The notes under the pieces: generated by a model
What the model was told of the DNA's origin: nothing
What the model saw: only the letters and a program-made list of their open reading frames with translations
The model's database searches: none
Made by a program: the position numbers and the translations under genes
Source of the DNA: Mesorhizobium sp. WSM3859
GTDB lineage: Bacteria > Pseudomonadota > Alphaproteobacteria > Rhizobiales > Rhizobiaceae
Reading direction: 5' to 3'
Length of the DNA: 64,000 bases
NCBI RefSeq assembly: GCF_002295065.1
Contig: NZ_NSGG01000001.1
Span: 396,553-460,552 of the forward strand
In this document: piece by piece, positions 1-9,136 of the stretch
Layout: each line of letters begins with the position of its first letter
Numbering within the stretch: position 1 is the stretch's first letter

Positions 1-1
1 G

Positions 2-886
2 CAAGGCGGCCAGGCGGCGCTTTATGCCGCCGTGCAAACCGTGCTCGATCCCGGCGACCACGCCATCGTGGTCGCGCCCTATTATGCCACCTATCCCAAC
101 ACCTTCAGCGCCGCTGGCGCCACGTTCACCGTGGTCGAGACGCCGGCGGAGGACGGTTTCCAGCCCCGCGCCGACATGATCCGGGCCGCGCTGAAGCCCA
201 ACACCCGCGCCATTCTGATCAACACGCCGAACAATCCGACCGGTGCGGTCTATTCGCGCGAGCGGCTGGAGGAATTGGCCGATATCTGCAAGGAGCACGA
301 TCTCTGGCTGCTCTCCGACGAGGTCTACTGGACGCTCGGCGGCGGCGAACACATCTCGCCGCGCTCGCTTCCCGGCATGGCCGAGCGCACGCTGGTCATC
401 AATTCCATGTCGAAAAGCCATGGCATGACCGGATGGCGCATGGGCTGGCTGACCGGCCCGACAAAGATGATCAGGCTGCTCACTGACCTCAACCTGGTGA
501 CGACCTACGGCCTGCCGGCCTTCATCTCGATCGCCTGTGCCGAAGCGCTCGAGAACCACTATGGCGTGAAAGAGATCGCCGAGCGCTATGCGGCGCGCCG
601 CGCCCTGATGCTGGAGGCCGTGCGCGGCATGAACGATGTCACCGTGCACGGCTCGGAAGGTGGCATGTACGTCATGCTCGATATCTCCGCCATCGAGCCC
701 GACGACGAGAAATTCGCCTGGGGCCTGCTCGACAAGGAGAAGGTCGGGGTCATGCCGGGATCGAGCTTCGGCGAAGCCGCCGCCGGGCACATCCGCATCA
801 GTCTCTGCCAGCCCGAGCCCATCCTCAAGGAAGCAGCACTTCGTCTGCGCCGCTTTGCTTCCAACTATCGCCGCGAGGCCGCATGA
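2..886 (+). CDS. PLP-dependent aminotransferase, class I/II (5' truncated)
   Basis: This is the C-terminal 294 residues of a fold-type I aminotransferase. The reading frame is open to the left edge of the window (QGGQAALYAAVQTVLDPGD), so the true start lies outside; the internal GTG at 32 is not a credible start. Visible family features are the NTPNNPTGAVYS stretch, the DEVYW segment that contacts PLP, and SMSKSHGMTGWRMGW, whose lysine is the expected Schiff-base residue. Family knowledge gives transfer of an amino group from an amino acid to a 2-oxo acid in the cytosol; the substrate cannot be read from sequence. The stop overlaps the start of the downstream flavoenzyme by 4 nt (ATGA), so the two are translationally coupled and probably act in one amine or amino-acid catabolic route. 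Confidence 0.9.
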   Translation, partial: QGGQAALYAAVQTVLDPGDHAIVVAPYYATYPNTFSAAGATFTVVETPAEDGFQPRADMIRAALKPNTRAILINTPNNPTGAVYSRERLEELADICKEHDLWLLSDEVYWTLGGGEHISPRSLPGMAERTLVINSMSKSHGMTGWRMGWLTGPTKMIRLLTDLNLVTTYGLPAFISIACAEALENHYGVKEIAERYAARRALMLEAVRGMNDVTVHGSEGGMYVMLDISAIEPDDEKFAWGLLDKEKVGVMPGSSFGEAAAGHIRISLCQPEPILKEAALRLRRFASNYRREAA

Positions 887-3324
887 CCAAGACTGTTCCC
901 ACAAAAGCCCGCGCCGTCATCATCGGCGGCGGCGTCTCCGGCTGCTCGGTCGCCTATCACCTCGCCAAGCTCGGCTGGACCGACATCGTTCTCTTGGAGC
1001 GCAAGCAGCTCACCTCGGGCACCACCTGGCACGCGGCCGGCCTGATCGGCCAGCTGCGCGCCTCTCAGAACATGACACGGCTGGCGAAATACTCCGCCGA
1101 CCTCTACGTCAAGCTCGAGGCCGAGACCGATGTCGGCACCGGCATGCGCCAGGTCGGCTCGATCACCGTGGCGCTGACGGAGGAGCGCAAGCACGAGATC
1201 TACCGGCAGGCATCGCTTGCCCGCGCCTTCGATGTCGACGTGCGCGAGATTTCGCCGCGCGAGGTCAAGGAGATGTATCCGCATCTCAACGTCTCGGATG
1301 TGGTGGGCGCGGTGCACCTGCCGCTCGACGGCCAGTGCGATCCGGCCAACATCGCCATGGCGCTGGCCAAGGGCGCGCGCCAGCGGGGTGCTGCGATCAT
1401 CGAGAACGTCAAGGTCACCAAGGTTCACACCAGGAACGGCCGGGTCTTCGGCGTGTCATGGGCGCAGGACGAGGATCAGGGCACGATCGAGACCGACATC
1501 GTCGTCAACTGCGCCGGCATGTGGGCGCGCGAGCTTGGCCGACAGAACGGCGTCACCATTCCGCTGCATGCCTGCGAGCATTTCTATCTCGTCACAGAGC
1601 CGATCCCCGGCCTCTCTCGCCTGCCGGTGCTGCGCGTGCCGGACGAGTGCGCCTATTACAAGGAGGACGCCGGCAAGATGATGCTCGGCGCCTTCGAGCC
1701 GGTGGCGAAACCCTGGGGCATGGACGGCATCCGCGAGGATTTCTGCTTCGATCAGCTGCCTGAGGACATGGATCATTTCGAGCCGATCCTGGAAATGGGC
1801 GTCAACCGCATGCCGATGCTGGGCACCGCCGGCATCCATACCTTCTTCAACGGCCCTGAAAGTTTTACGCCTGACGACCGCTACTATCTCGGCGAAGCGC
1901 CGGAGCTTGCCGGCTACTGGATGGCGACCGGCTACAATTCGATCGGCATCGTCTCCTCCGGCGGCGCCGGCATGGCGCTGGCGCAGTGGATTAACGACGG
2001 CGAGGCGCCCTTCGATCTCTGGGAGGTCGATATCCGCCGCGCCCAGCCGTTCCAGAAGAACCGCCGCTATCTCAAGGAGCGCGTCTCCGAAACGCTCGGC
2101 CTGCTCTACGCCGATCATTTCCCCTACCGCCAGATGGCGACCTCGCGCGGCGTGCGCCGCTCGCCCTTGCACGAGCACCTGAAGGCGCGCGGCGCCGTCT
2201 TCGGCGAAGTCGCCGGCTGGGAGCGCGCCAACTGGTTCGCTGGGCCCGGCCAGGAACGCGAATACCGCTATTCCTGGAAGCGGCAGAACTGGTTCGACAA
2301 CCAGCGCGAAGAACACCTCGCCGTGCGCAAGGGCGTCGGCCTCTTCGACATGACCTCCTTCGGCAAGATCCGTGTCGAGGGCCGCGGTGCTTGTGCCTTT
2401 CTGCAACGGCTCTGCGCCAACGACATGGACGTGGCTCCCGGAAAAATCGTCTACACGCAGATGCTCAACGCCAAGGGCGGCATCGAGAGCGACCTCACCG
2501 TGACGCGGCTTTCGGAAACCGCCTATTTCCTCGTCGTGCCGGGCGCCACCTTGCAACGCGATCTGGCCTGGCTGAGAAAGCATGTCGCCGACGAGTTCGT
2601 CGTCATCACCGACGTGACCGCGGCCGAAGCGGTCATCTGCGTGATGGGACCAGAGTCGCGAAAACTGATCCAGAAGGTCAGCCCGAACGACTTCTCCAAC
2701 GAAGCCAATCCGTTCGGCACTTTTCAGGAGATCGAGATCGGCATGGGTCTCGCCCGGGCGCATCGCGTCACCTATGTCGGCGAGCTCGGCTGGGAGCTTT
2801 ATGTCTCGACCGAGCAGGCGGCCCATGTCTTCGAGGCGATCGCCGACGCCGATGTCGGCCTGAAGCTCTGCGGCCTGCACACGTTCGATTCCTGCCGCAT
2901 CGAAAAGGCCTTCCGCCATTTCGGCCACGACATCACCGACGAGGACAATGTGCTGGAAGCAGGCCTCGGCTTCGCCGTTAAGACGGCCAAGGCCGACTTC
3001 ATCGGTCGCGACGCGGTGCTCAAGAAGAAGGAAGCCGGCCTGTCACGCCGGCTGGTGCAGTTCCGCCTCAAGGACCCTGAGCCGCTGCTCTTCCACAACG
3101 AAGCGATCCTGCGCGACGGCAAGATCGTCGGCCCGATCACCTCGGGTAATTACGGCCACCATCTCGGCGGAGCGATCGGGCTGGGTTACGTGCCCTGTGA
3201 GGGTGAGAGCGAGGCGGACGTGCTGGGTTCATCCTACGAGGTGGAGATTGCAGGTGAGCGGTTTGCCGCGGAAGCCTCGCTGAAGCCGATGTATGATCCG
3301 AAAGCGGAACGGGTGAGGATGTAG
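883..3324 (+). CDS. FAD-dependent oxidoreductase, dimethylglycine/sarcosine dehydrogenase-like, with GcvT domain
   Basis: An 813-residue two-part enzyme. The N-terminal half (about 1-400) is a DAO-type flavoprotein: dinucleotide motif VIIGGGVSGCSVAYHLAKLG, then LLERKQLTSGTTWHAAG, where the histidine matches the residue that carries covalent FAD in dimethylglycine and sarcosine dehydrogenases. The C-terminal half (about 420-800) is an aminomethyltransferase (GcvT)-like folate-binding domain, with the GELGWELYV segment typical of that fold. The family oxidatively demethylates N-methyl amines and passes the C1 unit to tetrahydrofolate. The exact substrate (dimethylglycine, sarcosine or a related secondary amine) is not resolved. 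It overlaps the preceding aminotransferase by 4 nt. Confidence 0.88.
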   Translation: MTKTVPTKARAVIIGGGVSGCSVAYHLAKLGWTDIVLLERKQLTSGTTWHAAGLIGQLRASQNMTRLAKYSADLYVKLEAETDVGTGMRQVGSITVALTEERKHEIYRQASLARAFDVDVREISPREVKEMYPHLNVSDVVGAVHLPLDGQCDPANIAMALAKGARQRGAAIIENVKVTKVHTRNGRVFGVSWAQDEDQGTIETDIVVNCAGMWARELGRQNGVTIPLHACEHFYLVTEPIPGLSRLPVLRVPDECAYYKEDAGKMMLGAFEPVAKPWGMDGIREDFCFDQLPEDMDHFEPILEMGVNRMPMLGTAGIHTFFNGPESFTPDDRYYLGEAPELAGYWMATGYNSIGIVSSGGAGMALAQWINDGEAPFDLWEVDIRRAQPFQKNRRYLKERVSETLGLLYADHFPYRQMATSRGVRRSPLHEHLKARGAVFGEVAGWERANWFAGPGQEREYRYSWKRQNWFDNQREEHLAVRKGVGLFDMTSFGKIRVEGRGACAFLQRLCANDMDVAPGKIVYTQMLNAKGGIESDLTVTRLSETAYFLVVPGATLQRDLAWLRKHVADEFVVITDVTAAEAVICVMGPESRKLIQKVSPNDFSNEANPFGTFQEIEIGMGLARAHRVTYVGELGWELYVSTEQAAHVFEAIADADVGLKLCGLHTFDSCRIEKAFRHFGHDITDEDNVLEAGLGFAVKTAKADFIGRDAVLKKKEAGLSRRLVQFRLKDPEPLLFHNEAILRDGKIVGPITSGNYGHHLGGAIGLGYVPCEGESEADVLGSSYEVEIAGERFAAEASLKPMYDPKAERVRM

Positions 3325-3380
3325 CGATTCCTCTGTCGCTTCGGACAGGACTGCCCGCATGAGTGATTATTGGGACCGTG

Positions 3381-3671
3381 TTACTTGTCCGGCATGGTTG
3401 AGGGATCGCGAGCACCATGACGAATACCGACAATCACGATTTCATCGGCGGAAGGCTCGTAGTAGATCAGATAAGGATAAGGCCTCACGACGATCCGGCG
3501 CATCGGCCTTTCGTCCGTAGCGACGCCGCTTAGGGGATGTTCAAGCAATAAATTGATGACCGCATGGAGCCTGGCTTGGATTCGCTTCGCTCCTTTGGGT
3601 GACTGCAGTGCGATATCGCCGAGAACCTCATCCAACTCGGCTAACGCCGCCAGCGTATAACGAAGCTTCAC
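3381..3671 (-). CDS. RelE/ParE-family toxin
   Basis: A 96-residue protein of ParE/RelE size. It begins VKLRYTLAALAELDEV and carries the C-terminal RPYPYLIYYEP and IVGIRHGARDP segments typical of ParE-like toxins. I chose the GTG at 3671 because it overlaps the antitoxin stop in a GTGA junction, the usual translational coupling for such modules; an upstream in-frame TTG at 3689 would extend deep into the antitoxin. ParE members poison gyrase and RelE members cleave mRNA, and sequence alone does not decide between them. Genes on both sides are housekeeping or catabolic, so this is an isolated chromosomal module. Confidence 0.85.
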   Translation of the reverse strand: MKLRYTLAALAELDEVLGDIALQSPKGAKRIQARLHAVINLLLEHPLSGVATDERPMRRIVVRPYPYLIYYEPSADEIVIVGIRHGARDPSTMPDK

Positions 3672-3901
3672 AGGCCGTGCTTCGCCCAAACAGCACGGAC
3701 TTCCTCGTCGGTTGCAAATTCACTGCGCGCGGCCTGCGCCCGGGACGTTGCGAGCGAGGCTTTTTCCTCTCGGCCCAGTTGATGAACAGGTTCGTCCCCC
3801 TCATCACCCGCGAGGCGCAAGAGGACACGCGCATACTCGTCCTGCAATTCAGGAGGCAAGGTGCGGACACGTTGGACGGCATGTTCGAAGAGCTTGGTCA
3901 T
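3668..3901 (-). CDS. Antitoxin of the ParE/RelE module
   Basis: A 77-residue protein starting MTKLFEHAVQRVRTLPPELQ, the usual opening of small chromosomal antitoxins paired with ParE-like toxins; the C-terminus (EFATDEEVRAVWAKHGL) is the toxin-wrapping tail expected in this group. An in-frame Met five codons upstream (3916) is possible, but the chosen start matches the family. It is the first gene of the pair and overlaps the toxin gene by 4 nt. Such antitoxins normally repress their own promoter; I did not identify an operator. Confidence 0.8.
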   Translation of the reverse strand: MTKLFEHAVQRVRTLPPELQDEYARVLLRLAGDEGDEPVHQLGREEKASLATSRAQAARSEFATDEEVRAVWAKHGL

Positions 3902-3979
3902 GCCTTTAATATGCACTTCATTTCCGCATAAAAAAAGGCAAACCCGTTCGGCGCGATCCCGCAGGGAAGCTGAAACCCC

Positions 3980-4567
3980 CTAAAACCGCTCCAGCGTCCT
4001 TCGAACTTTGACCAAGAACGTCGCCCTGCTCTTCGGCGTCGAGGAATCCATCAGATAGTGCGCCAGGAAGAACGTCTTGCAGCGCGTGGCGCAGAGCGCC
4101 CGCATGCCGCGCAGGATCGTCTTGCGGCCCGGCTGGCCGACGACCACGCTCCACCAGGTCGGGGCGCCGCAGGTGGTGATGACGCCGACCTTGGTGACAT
4201 GCCGCATCAGCGACGTGATCCGTCCTTTGCCGGCCGGCAGCTTGAAGGCGATGTCGGTCGCCCAGACCCGGTCGAACCAGCCCTTCAGCATCGCCGGCAG
4301 GCCGTACCACCAGGTCGGGTAGATGAAGAGGATCGCCTCTGCCCACATAAGAAGGTCGAAATGCGGCTTGAGCGCCGGATCTTCCGGCGCGCGGTCGTTG
4401 TAGAAGCGCCGCTCCTCGCAGCTCATCACCGGATCGAAATTCTCGGCATAGAGGTCGAGCAAACGCACATCCCAGCCTCGTCGTCTCAGCACCTCGATCG
4501 CCGTGTCGCAGATCGCCGCGCAATAGCTTTCCGGCACCGGATGGCAATAGACCACCAGGACGCGCAT
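3980..4567 (-). CDS. NAD(P)H-dependent oxidoreductase, flavodoxin-like fold (copy 1)
   Basis: A 195-residue flavodoxin_2-family protein (NQO1/MdaB/YwrO type). It opens MRVLVVYCHPVPESYCAAI, the FMN/FAD phosphate-binding region, and contains FIYPTWWYGLPAMLKGWFDRV, the WWxxPA-type loop of the family. Such enzymes reduce quinones, azo or nitro compounds with NAD(P)H. Its start shares one base with the stop of the similar gene upstream (4567), and the two are clearly paralogous (LYAENFDP against LYAEDFDP). They are the last two genes of the minus-strand catabolic unit. Substrate unknown. Confidence 0.88.
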   Translation of the reverse strand: MRVLVVYCHPVPESYCAAICDTAIEVLRRRGWDVRLLDLYAENFDPVMSCEERRFYNDRAPEDPALKPHFDLLMWAEAILFIYPTWWYGLPAMLKGWFDRVWATDIAFKLPAGKGRITSLMRHVTKVGVITTCGAPTWWSVVVGQPGRKTILRGMRALCATRCKTFFLAHYLMDSSTPKSRATFLVKVRRTLERF

Positions 4568-5148
4568 CAGAAGGCGTCCATCGTGGCCGCGACCTTTGCC
4601 ATGAACGCGTTGCGCGTCTCGTCGGTCGAAAGGTTCATCGAATAATGCGCGAGATAGGAAACGGGGGCGCCGGGCTTGATGGTCGCCCGCAGCATGCGCT
4701 TGACTATCTTGCGCGGCGGATCGCCCATCAGCATGGCGCGAAACCGGCTGCCGCCATAGGTGGTTATGGCCGCCATCTTGCGGATATTGTGCAGCGTCGG
4801 CTGCACCTTGCCGTCGACCAGCTTGAACGACACGCCGGGCAGGAAGACGCGGTCGAAAAAACCTTTCAGGATCGCTGGATAGCCGTAGTTCCAGACAGGG
4901 AAAGACAGCACCAGCGCCTCGGCCTTGCGCAGCCTTTCGACGTAGCCGGCGACTGCGTCTGCAGGACTGCGCTGGTCGTGATAGCCGAGCCGCTCAGTCC
5001 GCGTCAGCCGCGGATCGAAATCCTCGGCGTAGAGATCGCAATCGTCGATCATGTGACCCGCCGCGGTCAAGCGCTCGACGATCGTCCGGTGTAGGCCGGC
5101 GTTGAAGCTGGTCTCCACCGGATGCGCGTAGAGCACGAGGATGTTCAT
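4567..5148 (-). CDS. NAD(P)H-dependent oxidoreductase, flavodoxin-like fold (copy 2)
   Basis: A 193-residue paralogue of the next gene downstream. N-terminus MNILVLYAHPVETSFNAGL and the FPVWNYGYPAILKGFFDRV loop identify the flavodoxin_2 fold. Its start codon shares a base with the stop of the FAD-binding oxidase gene (5148), so translation of the whole string appears coupled. A tandem pair may form a heterodimer or handle two related substrates; that is inference. Confidence 0.88.
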   Translation of the reverse strand: MNILVLYAHPVETSFNAGLHRTIVERLTAAGHMIDDCDLYAEDFDPRLTRTERLGYHDQRSPADAVAGYVERLRKAEALVLSFPVWNYGYPAILKGFFDRVFLPGVSFKLVDGKVQPTLHNIRKMAAITTYGGSRFRAMLMGDPPRKIVKRMLRATIKPGAPVSYLAHYSMNLSTDETRNAFMAKVAATMDAF

Positions 5149-6548
5149 CAGCCCGCCTTTTGCAGGCCCTTGAACAGGAAGGGCTTGCCCGAGCGATAAT
5201 CGTAGGCGGGGTTTTCCCAGGCGATCATCTTGCCCGGGTTGAGCAGCCCTTGCGGATCGGTCTGGCGCTTGAAGGCAAGCTGCACATCGTCTGTTCGCTT
5301 CATGCCGCCCTCTTCCAGCGTGTAGCGGTGCGGGTTGAAGATCCAGCAGCCATTGTCCTCATGGATACGGATGATCTCGTCGAGCCGCTCTTGCGTTGTG
5401 TAGCGCACCAGCGGCAGGCCGGCGGCACCGATCGCGCCGTCGAAGCGGATGAACTCCAGATGCGCCGGCACCTCGTCGCCGAAGCGCTCGACCATCGCCT
5501 TGACGTGGGCGAGATGATTCGGCGACGGATAGCGCGTCTGTAGATAGGTGATGGTCGGATCGACCCGGATGGCCCGCAGCGTCGTGTGGTTCCAGGTCAG
5601 TTCATAGGCCGGCGGCAACCCTTTGAGATCGGCCTCCTGGTCGGCCCGGAACACGATCTCGCCGCTGGTGCTGCGCACGAAGGCGACAAAGGCATCCATC
5701 GCATGCGGCGCGATCATGCACACCACGATGCTCTGCTCGCGCCGGAAGAATTTCTGGTGCCGCTTGAAATAGTCGTAAGGGATCGGCGCGGCGATCGGCG
5801 TGATCAGCTTGGCCAATATCCCGTCCTGGACGGCGAGGTCGTTGCCGAGGCCGGCCGCATCCATGAAATCGTCGAAGCCGACGATGACGTCGATCCAGTC
5901 ATAGGAGGCGGTCAGCGGCATCTCGACCTCAGTGATGATGCCGTTGGTGCCATAGGCGTGCATGACCTTGAGCACCTCTTCGCCGGTCAGCTCCATGACG
6001 CGCGGCTCGGCCTCCATCGTCACGGTCCGCAGCCGGATGACGTTTCCGAGGTCGCGCAACCCGCCCCAGCGGATCGAGCCGACGCCGCCCGAGCCGCCGG
6101 CGATGAAGCCGCCGATCGACGCGGTGTTGTAGGTCGAGGGCGACATGCGCAATTCCTGGCTGGAATGCGCACGCGTCGCCTTGTCGATCTCGGCCAGCAC
6201 CGCGCCCGGCCCGGTCACCACGCGCCCCGGCGCGATCGACTTGATCTCGTTCATCTCCGCGAGGTTGAGCACGACGCCACCCGACAGCGGCATGGCCTGC
6301 CCGTAGTTGCCGGTGCCGCTGCCTCGCGGCGTCACCGGAACCCCGTGCCGATGGCAGGCCGCAAGCACGCGGATCACCTCGTCCTCGTTCTTCGGCGTGA
6401 CGATCAGGTCGCCTTTGACATGATCGAGCTGCGCCTTCAGCACCGGGCTGTACCAGTAGAAGTCGCGGCTCTTCTGCAGGACGATGGCGGGATGGTCGTC
6501 GATCTTGATCCCGTCGAGATCGCGCTTCAGCGCTGCGATATCCATCAT
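5148..6548 (-). CDS. FAD-binding oxidoreductase, GlcD/lactate dehydrogenase-like
   Basis: A 466-residue FAD_binding_4 (PCMH-type) flavoprotein. The region ACHRHGVPVTPRGSGTGNYG followed by GGVVLNLAEMNEI is the FAD pyrophosphate-binding site, and SIGGFIAGGSGGVGSIRWG is the second conserved glycine-rich stretch. The C-terminal LNPGKMIAW tail is typical of GlcD/Dld oxidases. I chose the ATG at 6548 because it overlaps the amidohydrolase stop as ATGA; longer frames extend into that gene. Family members oxidise 2-hydroxy acids or related substrates; the operon suggests a product of the neighbouring amidohydrolase, but this is not shown. Confidence 0.9.
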   Translation of the reverse strand: MMDIAALKRDLDGIKIDDHPAIVLQKSRDFYWYSPVLKAQLDHVKGDLIVTPKNEDEVIRVLAACHRHGVPVTPRGSGTGNYGQAMPLSGGVVLNLAEMNEIKSIAPGRVVTGPGAVLAEIDKATRAHSSQELRMSPSTYNTASIGGFIAGGSGGVGSIRWGGLRDLGNVIRLRTVTMEAEPRVMELTGEEVLKVMHAYGTNGIITEVEMPLTASYDWIDVIVGFDDFMDAAGLGNDLAVQDGILAKLITPIAAPIPYDYFKRHQKFFRREQSIVVCMIAPHAMDAFVAFVRSTSGEIVFRADQEADLKGLPPAYELTWNHTTLRAIRVDPTITYLQTRYPSPNHLAHVKAMVERFGDEVPAHLEFIRFDGAIGAAGLPLVRYTTQERLDEIIRIHEDNGCWIFNPHRYTLEEGGMKRTDDVQLAFKRQTDPQGLLNPGKMIAWENPAYDYRSGKPFLFKGLQKAG

Positions 6549-7846
6549 CCCACCATCAATTCGTCGAGTTCGGCATAGTCCGGCAGTTGGCGTTCGATCG
6601 CCATGCCCTCGCGCACCACGATGCGATCCGATTCGGGCCGCGACAGCAATTCGGTCCAGCTCCGTCCCTTGAAGACGATGAAGTCGGCGCTGCCGCCGGC
6701 GGCAAGCGTGCCGGCGCCGTCGAGACGCATCACCTCGGCCGGCGTCGCCGCTACCGCCTTCGGCCAGTCGCCGACCGGATGGTCGAAATGCAGGATGCGC
6801 GTCGCCATGCGGTAGACTTCCAGCATGTCGAGATCGCCATAGGCGTAGAACGGATCGCGCGTGTTGTCGGAGGCGACAGCGACCTTGATGCCGCGCGCCT
6901 TCATCTCGTGCAGCAGCGTCACGCCGCGCCAGCGCGGTGTCGTTTGGTTGTTGCGCCGGTCCTGCAGATAGAGATTGCACATCGGCAGCGACACCACGGC
7001 AAGCCGCGCCTTTGCCACCTTGTCCAGCGTGTCGAGCACCTCGAGGTCCGGCTGGCGCGCCAGCGAACAGCAATGGCCGACCAGGATGTTGCCCTCAAAG
7101 CCGTTCCACAGCGAGGCCTCGGCGATCTTCTTCAGCGAAACGGCCGCGACGTCATCCGTCTCGTCGGCATGGAAGTCGAGATCGAGCCCATGCTTGATGG
7201 CTTCAGCGAAAACCTGGTCGAGCAGTTCCTCGAGATCGGGCACCATATAGGTGACGACGCCGAGCACCCCCTTGGCCGCGGCGACGCGCTTGGCCAGCTG
7301 CTCGAACCAGGCTTTGTCGCGCACGCCTTCGATGCCGAGCAGGCAGGCCGCTTGCAACTCTATCCGCCCGCGCCATTTCTCGCGCATCGCCTCGAACACC
7401 GGCCAGGAGATTTCCTCCTGCGGCGGCACGCTGTCGAGATGCGTGCGCAAGGCCTTGGTGCCATGCGCGTAGGCCGAGCGCAGCGAGAAATCCATGCGGC
7501 GCGCGACATCTTCCGCGCTCCAGCGCGCGGTGCGGTCGGCGCCGGTGGCATTGAGCGCGCCCATGAAGGTGCCGTCCGGATTGGGCTTTCGCGGCCAGAT
7601 ATGGCCTTTGTCGATATGGGTGTGACAGTCGACGAAACACGGCAGCACGATGCGACCGGCAAGGTCGATTGCGTTGTCTTCTGGCTTCGACTTGGCTTGG
7701 GCGACAATGCTTGTGATCCTGCCATCGGTGACCACCAGATCGGCCAGCGCGAAACCGTCCGAGTCGAACGGTGCTGCAAAGCCCGGCGTCAGCGACCGGT
7801 GAAGCCGAACGTTAGCCAGGCGATAAGAACCAGAGATAGGTATCAA
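6545..7846 (-). CDS. Amidohydrolase, cytosine deaminase-like
   Basis: A 433-residue amidohydrolase-superfamily enzyme closest in layout to cytosine deaminase. Metal ligands are visible in order: DCHTHIDKGHIWPR (HxH), DFHADETDD, VGHCCSLA and ASDNTRDPFYAYGDLD (the C-terminal Asp). Start: there is no ATG; a TTG at 7846 follows a GGGAG ribosome site with 6 nt spacing, and an in-frame TAG lies 7 codons upstream, so TTG is well supported. The inverted-repeat insertion begins only about 30 nt upstream. The family hydrolyses ring amidines or amides of pyrimidines and creatinine-like rings. The transporter genes upstream suggest that the substrate is imported. Confidence 0.88.
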   Translation of the reverse strand: MIPISGSYRLANVRLHRSLTPGFAAPFDSDGFALADLVVTDGRITSIVAQAKSKPEDNAIDLAGRIVLPCFVDCHTHIDKGHIWPRKPNPDGTFMGALNATGADRTARWSAEDVARRMDFSLRSAYAHGTKALRTHLDSVPPQEEISWPVFEAMREKWRGRIELQAACLLGIEGVRDKAWFEQLAKRVAAAKGVLGVVTYMVPDLEELLDQVFAEAIKHGLDLDFHADETDDVAAVSLKKIAEASLWNGFEGNILVGHCCSLARQPDLEVLDTLDKVAKARLAVVSLPMCNLYLQDRRNNQTTPRWRGVTLLHEMKARGIKVAVASDNTRDPFYAYGDLDMLEVYRMATRILHFDHPVGDWPKAVAATPAEVMRLDGAGTLAAGGSADFIVFKGRSWTELLSRPESDRIVVREGMAIERQLPDYAELDELMVG

Positions 7847-8284
7847 GGCCTGCTCCCAGCTGTCCTACGCAACACCGTTCTGTTGGGTCGGAGACACGCC
7901 GAACGGCCGTGCGGAGACATCGCGAACAGTTTTGCACCGCCGCTAAGCTCAAAGGGAACGGCATGGATCCTCGGGTCTGCGCGTCCGCTTCGCTCCCGCT
8001 CCGCCCGTGGATGACGAAGAGAAAGGATGCCGCCACCAATCGCAAACGTCTGGGATACCGCGGCTCCTACAAATCTCCAGCATCGGCGATTTGCATATGC
8101 CGTCCTGTCCTTCGTCATCCACGGGCGCAGCGGGAGCGAAGCGGACGCGTAGACCCGAGGATCCATTCCGTTACGGTCGCCCAAGAGTGCGGCGGTATAA
8201 AACTGTTCGCGATGTCTCCGCACGCCTGTTCGCTGTGTCTCTGGCCCAAGCAGGCCGTCACCGTTCTTAATCACGCCAACCACT
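7847..8284. repeat. Large imperfect inverted repeat (GGATCC-core element pair) in operon gap
   Basis: A 438-bp gap between the ABC permease and amidohydrolase genes, filled by an inverted repeat. Left arm about 7875-8030, right arm about 8103-8268. Shared blocks in opposite orientation include TGCGGAGACATCGCGAACAG, ATGGATCCTCGGGTCT and CGTCCGCTTCGCTCCCGCT. The inner part (GTCATCC...GACCCGAGGATCCAT) recurs near 21.4-21.56 kb, so this is a dispersed intergenic family. Open frames across it translate the repeat on both strands and are not genes. The element sits within what should be one transcript and could form a very long hairpin. Confidence 0.85.
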
Positions 8285-9136
8285 CTAGCGCTCCTGCTTC
8301 AGCGCGCTCTCGTGCCAGCGGCGCAGGATCAGATGCGACACCAGCGACAGCACCAGGAAAATCAGGATGCCGGTGAGCGAGATCAGGATCAGCGCCGCGA
8401 ACAGCCGCGGCGCGTTGAGCCGGTAACCGGCCTCGATGATGCGCGAGGCAAGGCCAGACGACTGCCCCTGTGCGCCGGCGACGAATTCAGCGACCACGGC
8501 GCCGATCAGCGACAGGCCGCCGGCGATCTTCAACCCGCCGAGGAAATAGGGCATCGCCGCCGGCAGGCGCAGATAGCGCAATTGCTGCCAGCGTGTCGCG
8601 CCGTTGAGCTTGAACAGGTCGCGTAGGTTCCGGTCGACGGAGTTCAGCCCGAGCGTGGTGTTGGAGAGGATCGGGAAGAAGGCGACGATCCAGGCGCAGA
8701 GCAGCAGTTTGACGGTCTGGTTGTTCACATAGATGTTGATCAACGGAAAGATGGCCACGATCGGCGTCACCTGCAGCACGATGGCGAAGGGGAAGAACGA
8801 CATCTCCACCCATTTCGACTGTGCGAACAGCACCGCCAGCCCGACGCCGCCAATGACGGCAAGCAGCAGGCTGAGAAAGGTGATCCTGAGCGTTACCAGC
8901 AGCGAGGAAAACAACAGGCCGGCATCATTGTGCAGCGTCTGCAGCACCACGCCGGGACGCGGCAGGATATATTGCGGGATCTCGTTCCAGACGCAGATGC
9001 GATCCCACAGCCAGATCGCCAGCACCATGATCGCCAGCGGCAGCACCCATTTGCCGATCCGCTCCAGCCGCTCCTGGCGGACGCGGCGCGCCTCCTCGGG
9101 ATCAAGCTTCAGCCCAGTGTCTTCAATGGCCGTCAT
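8285..9136 (-). CDS. ABC transporter permease (NitT/TauT type)
   Basis: A 283-residue inner-membrane protein with about six hydrophobic segments, of the SsuC/TauC/ThiX permease family. The segment AGGLSLIGAVVAEFVAGAQG is the EAA-type loop that contacts the ATPase. I chose ATG 9136 (MTAIEDTGLKLDPEEA), which overlaps the ATPase stop by 14 nt; a longer frame from 9298 would run through the ATPase gene. It works with the ATPase and binding protein just upstream to import a small organic molecule. The inverted repeat follows directly after its stop. Confidence 0.9.
   Translation of the reverse strand: MTAIEDTGLKLDPEEARRVRQERLERIGKWVLPLAIMVLAIWLWDRICVWNEIPQYILPRPGVVLQTLHNDAGLLFSSLLVTLRITFLSLLLAVIGGVGLAVLFAQSKWVEMSFFPFAIVLQVTPIVAIFPLINIYVNNQTVKLLLCAWIVAFFPILSNTTLGLNSVDRNLRDLFKLNGATRWQQLRYLRLPAAMPYFLGGLKIAGGLSLIGAVVAEFVAGAQGQSSGLASRIIEAGYRLNAPRLFAALILISLTGILIFLVLSLVSHLILRRWHESALKQER

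Noticed and set aside
1456..2928. 490-codon minus-strand frame opposite the dehydrogenase
   Set aside because: Antisense frame to a gene with full FAD and GcvT motifs.
3325..3380. CTGTC-GCTTCG-GACAG hairpin as a terminator after the dehydrogenase
   Set aside because: Stem of five pairs and no U-tract; too weak to call.
7843..8376. Frames of 146-155 codons on both strands in the 7.85-8.3 kb gap
   Set aside because: They translate the inverted repeat, giving near-identical peptides (MDPRVCASASLPLRPWMTK type) from both strands, the sign of a repeat and not of a gene.
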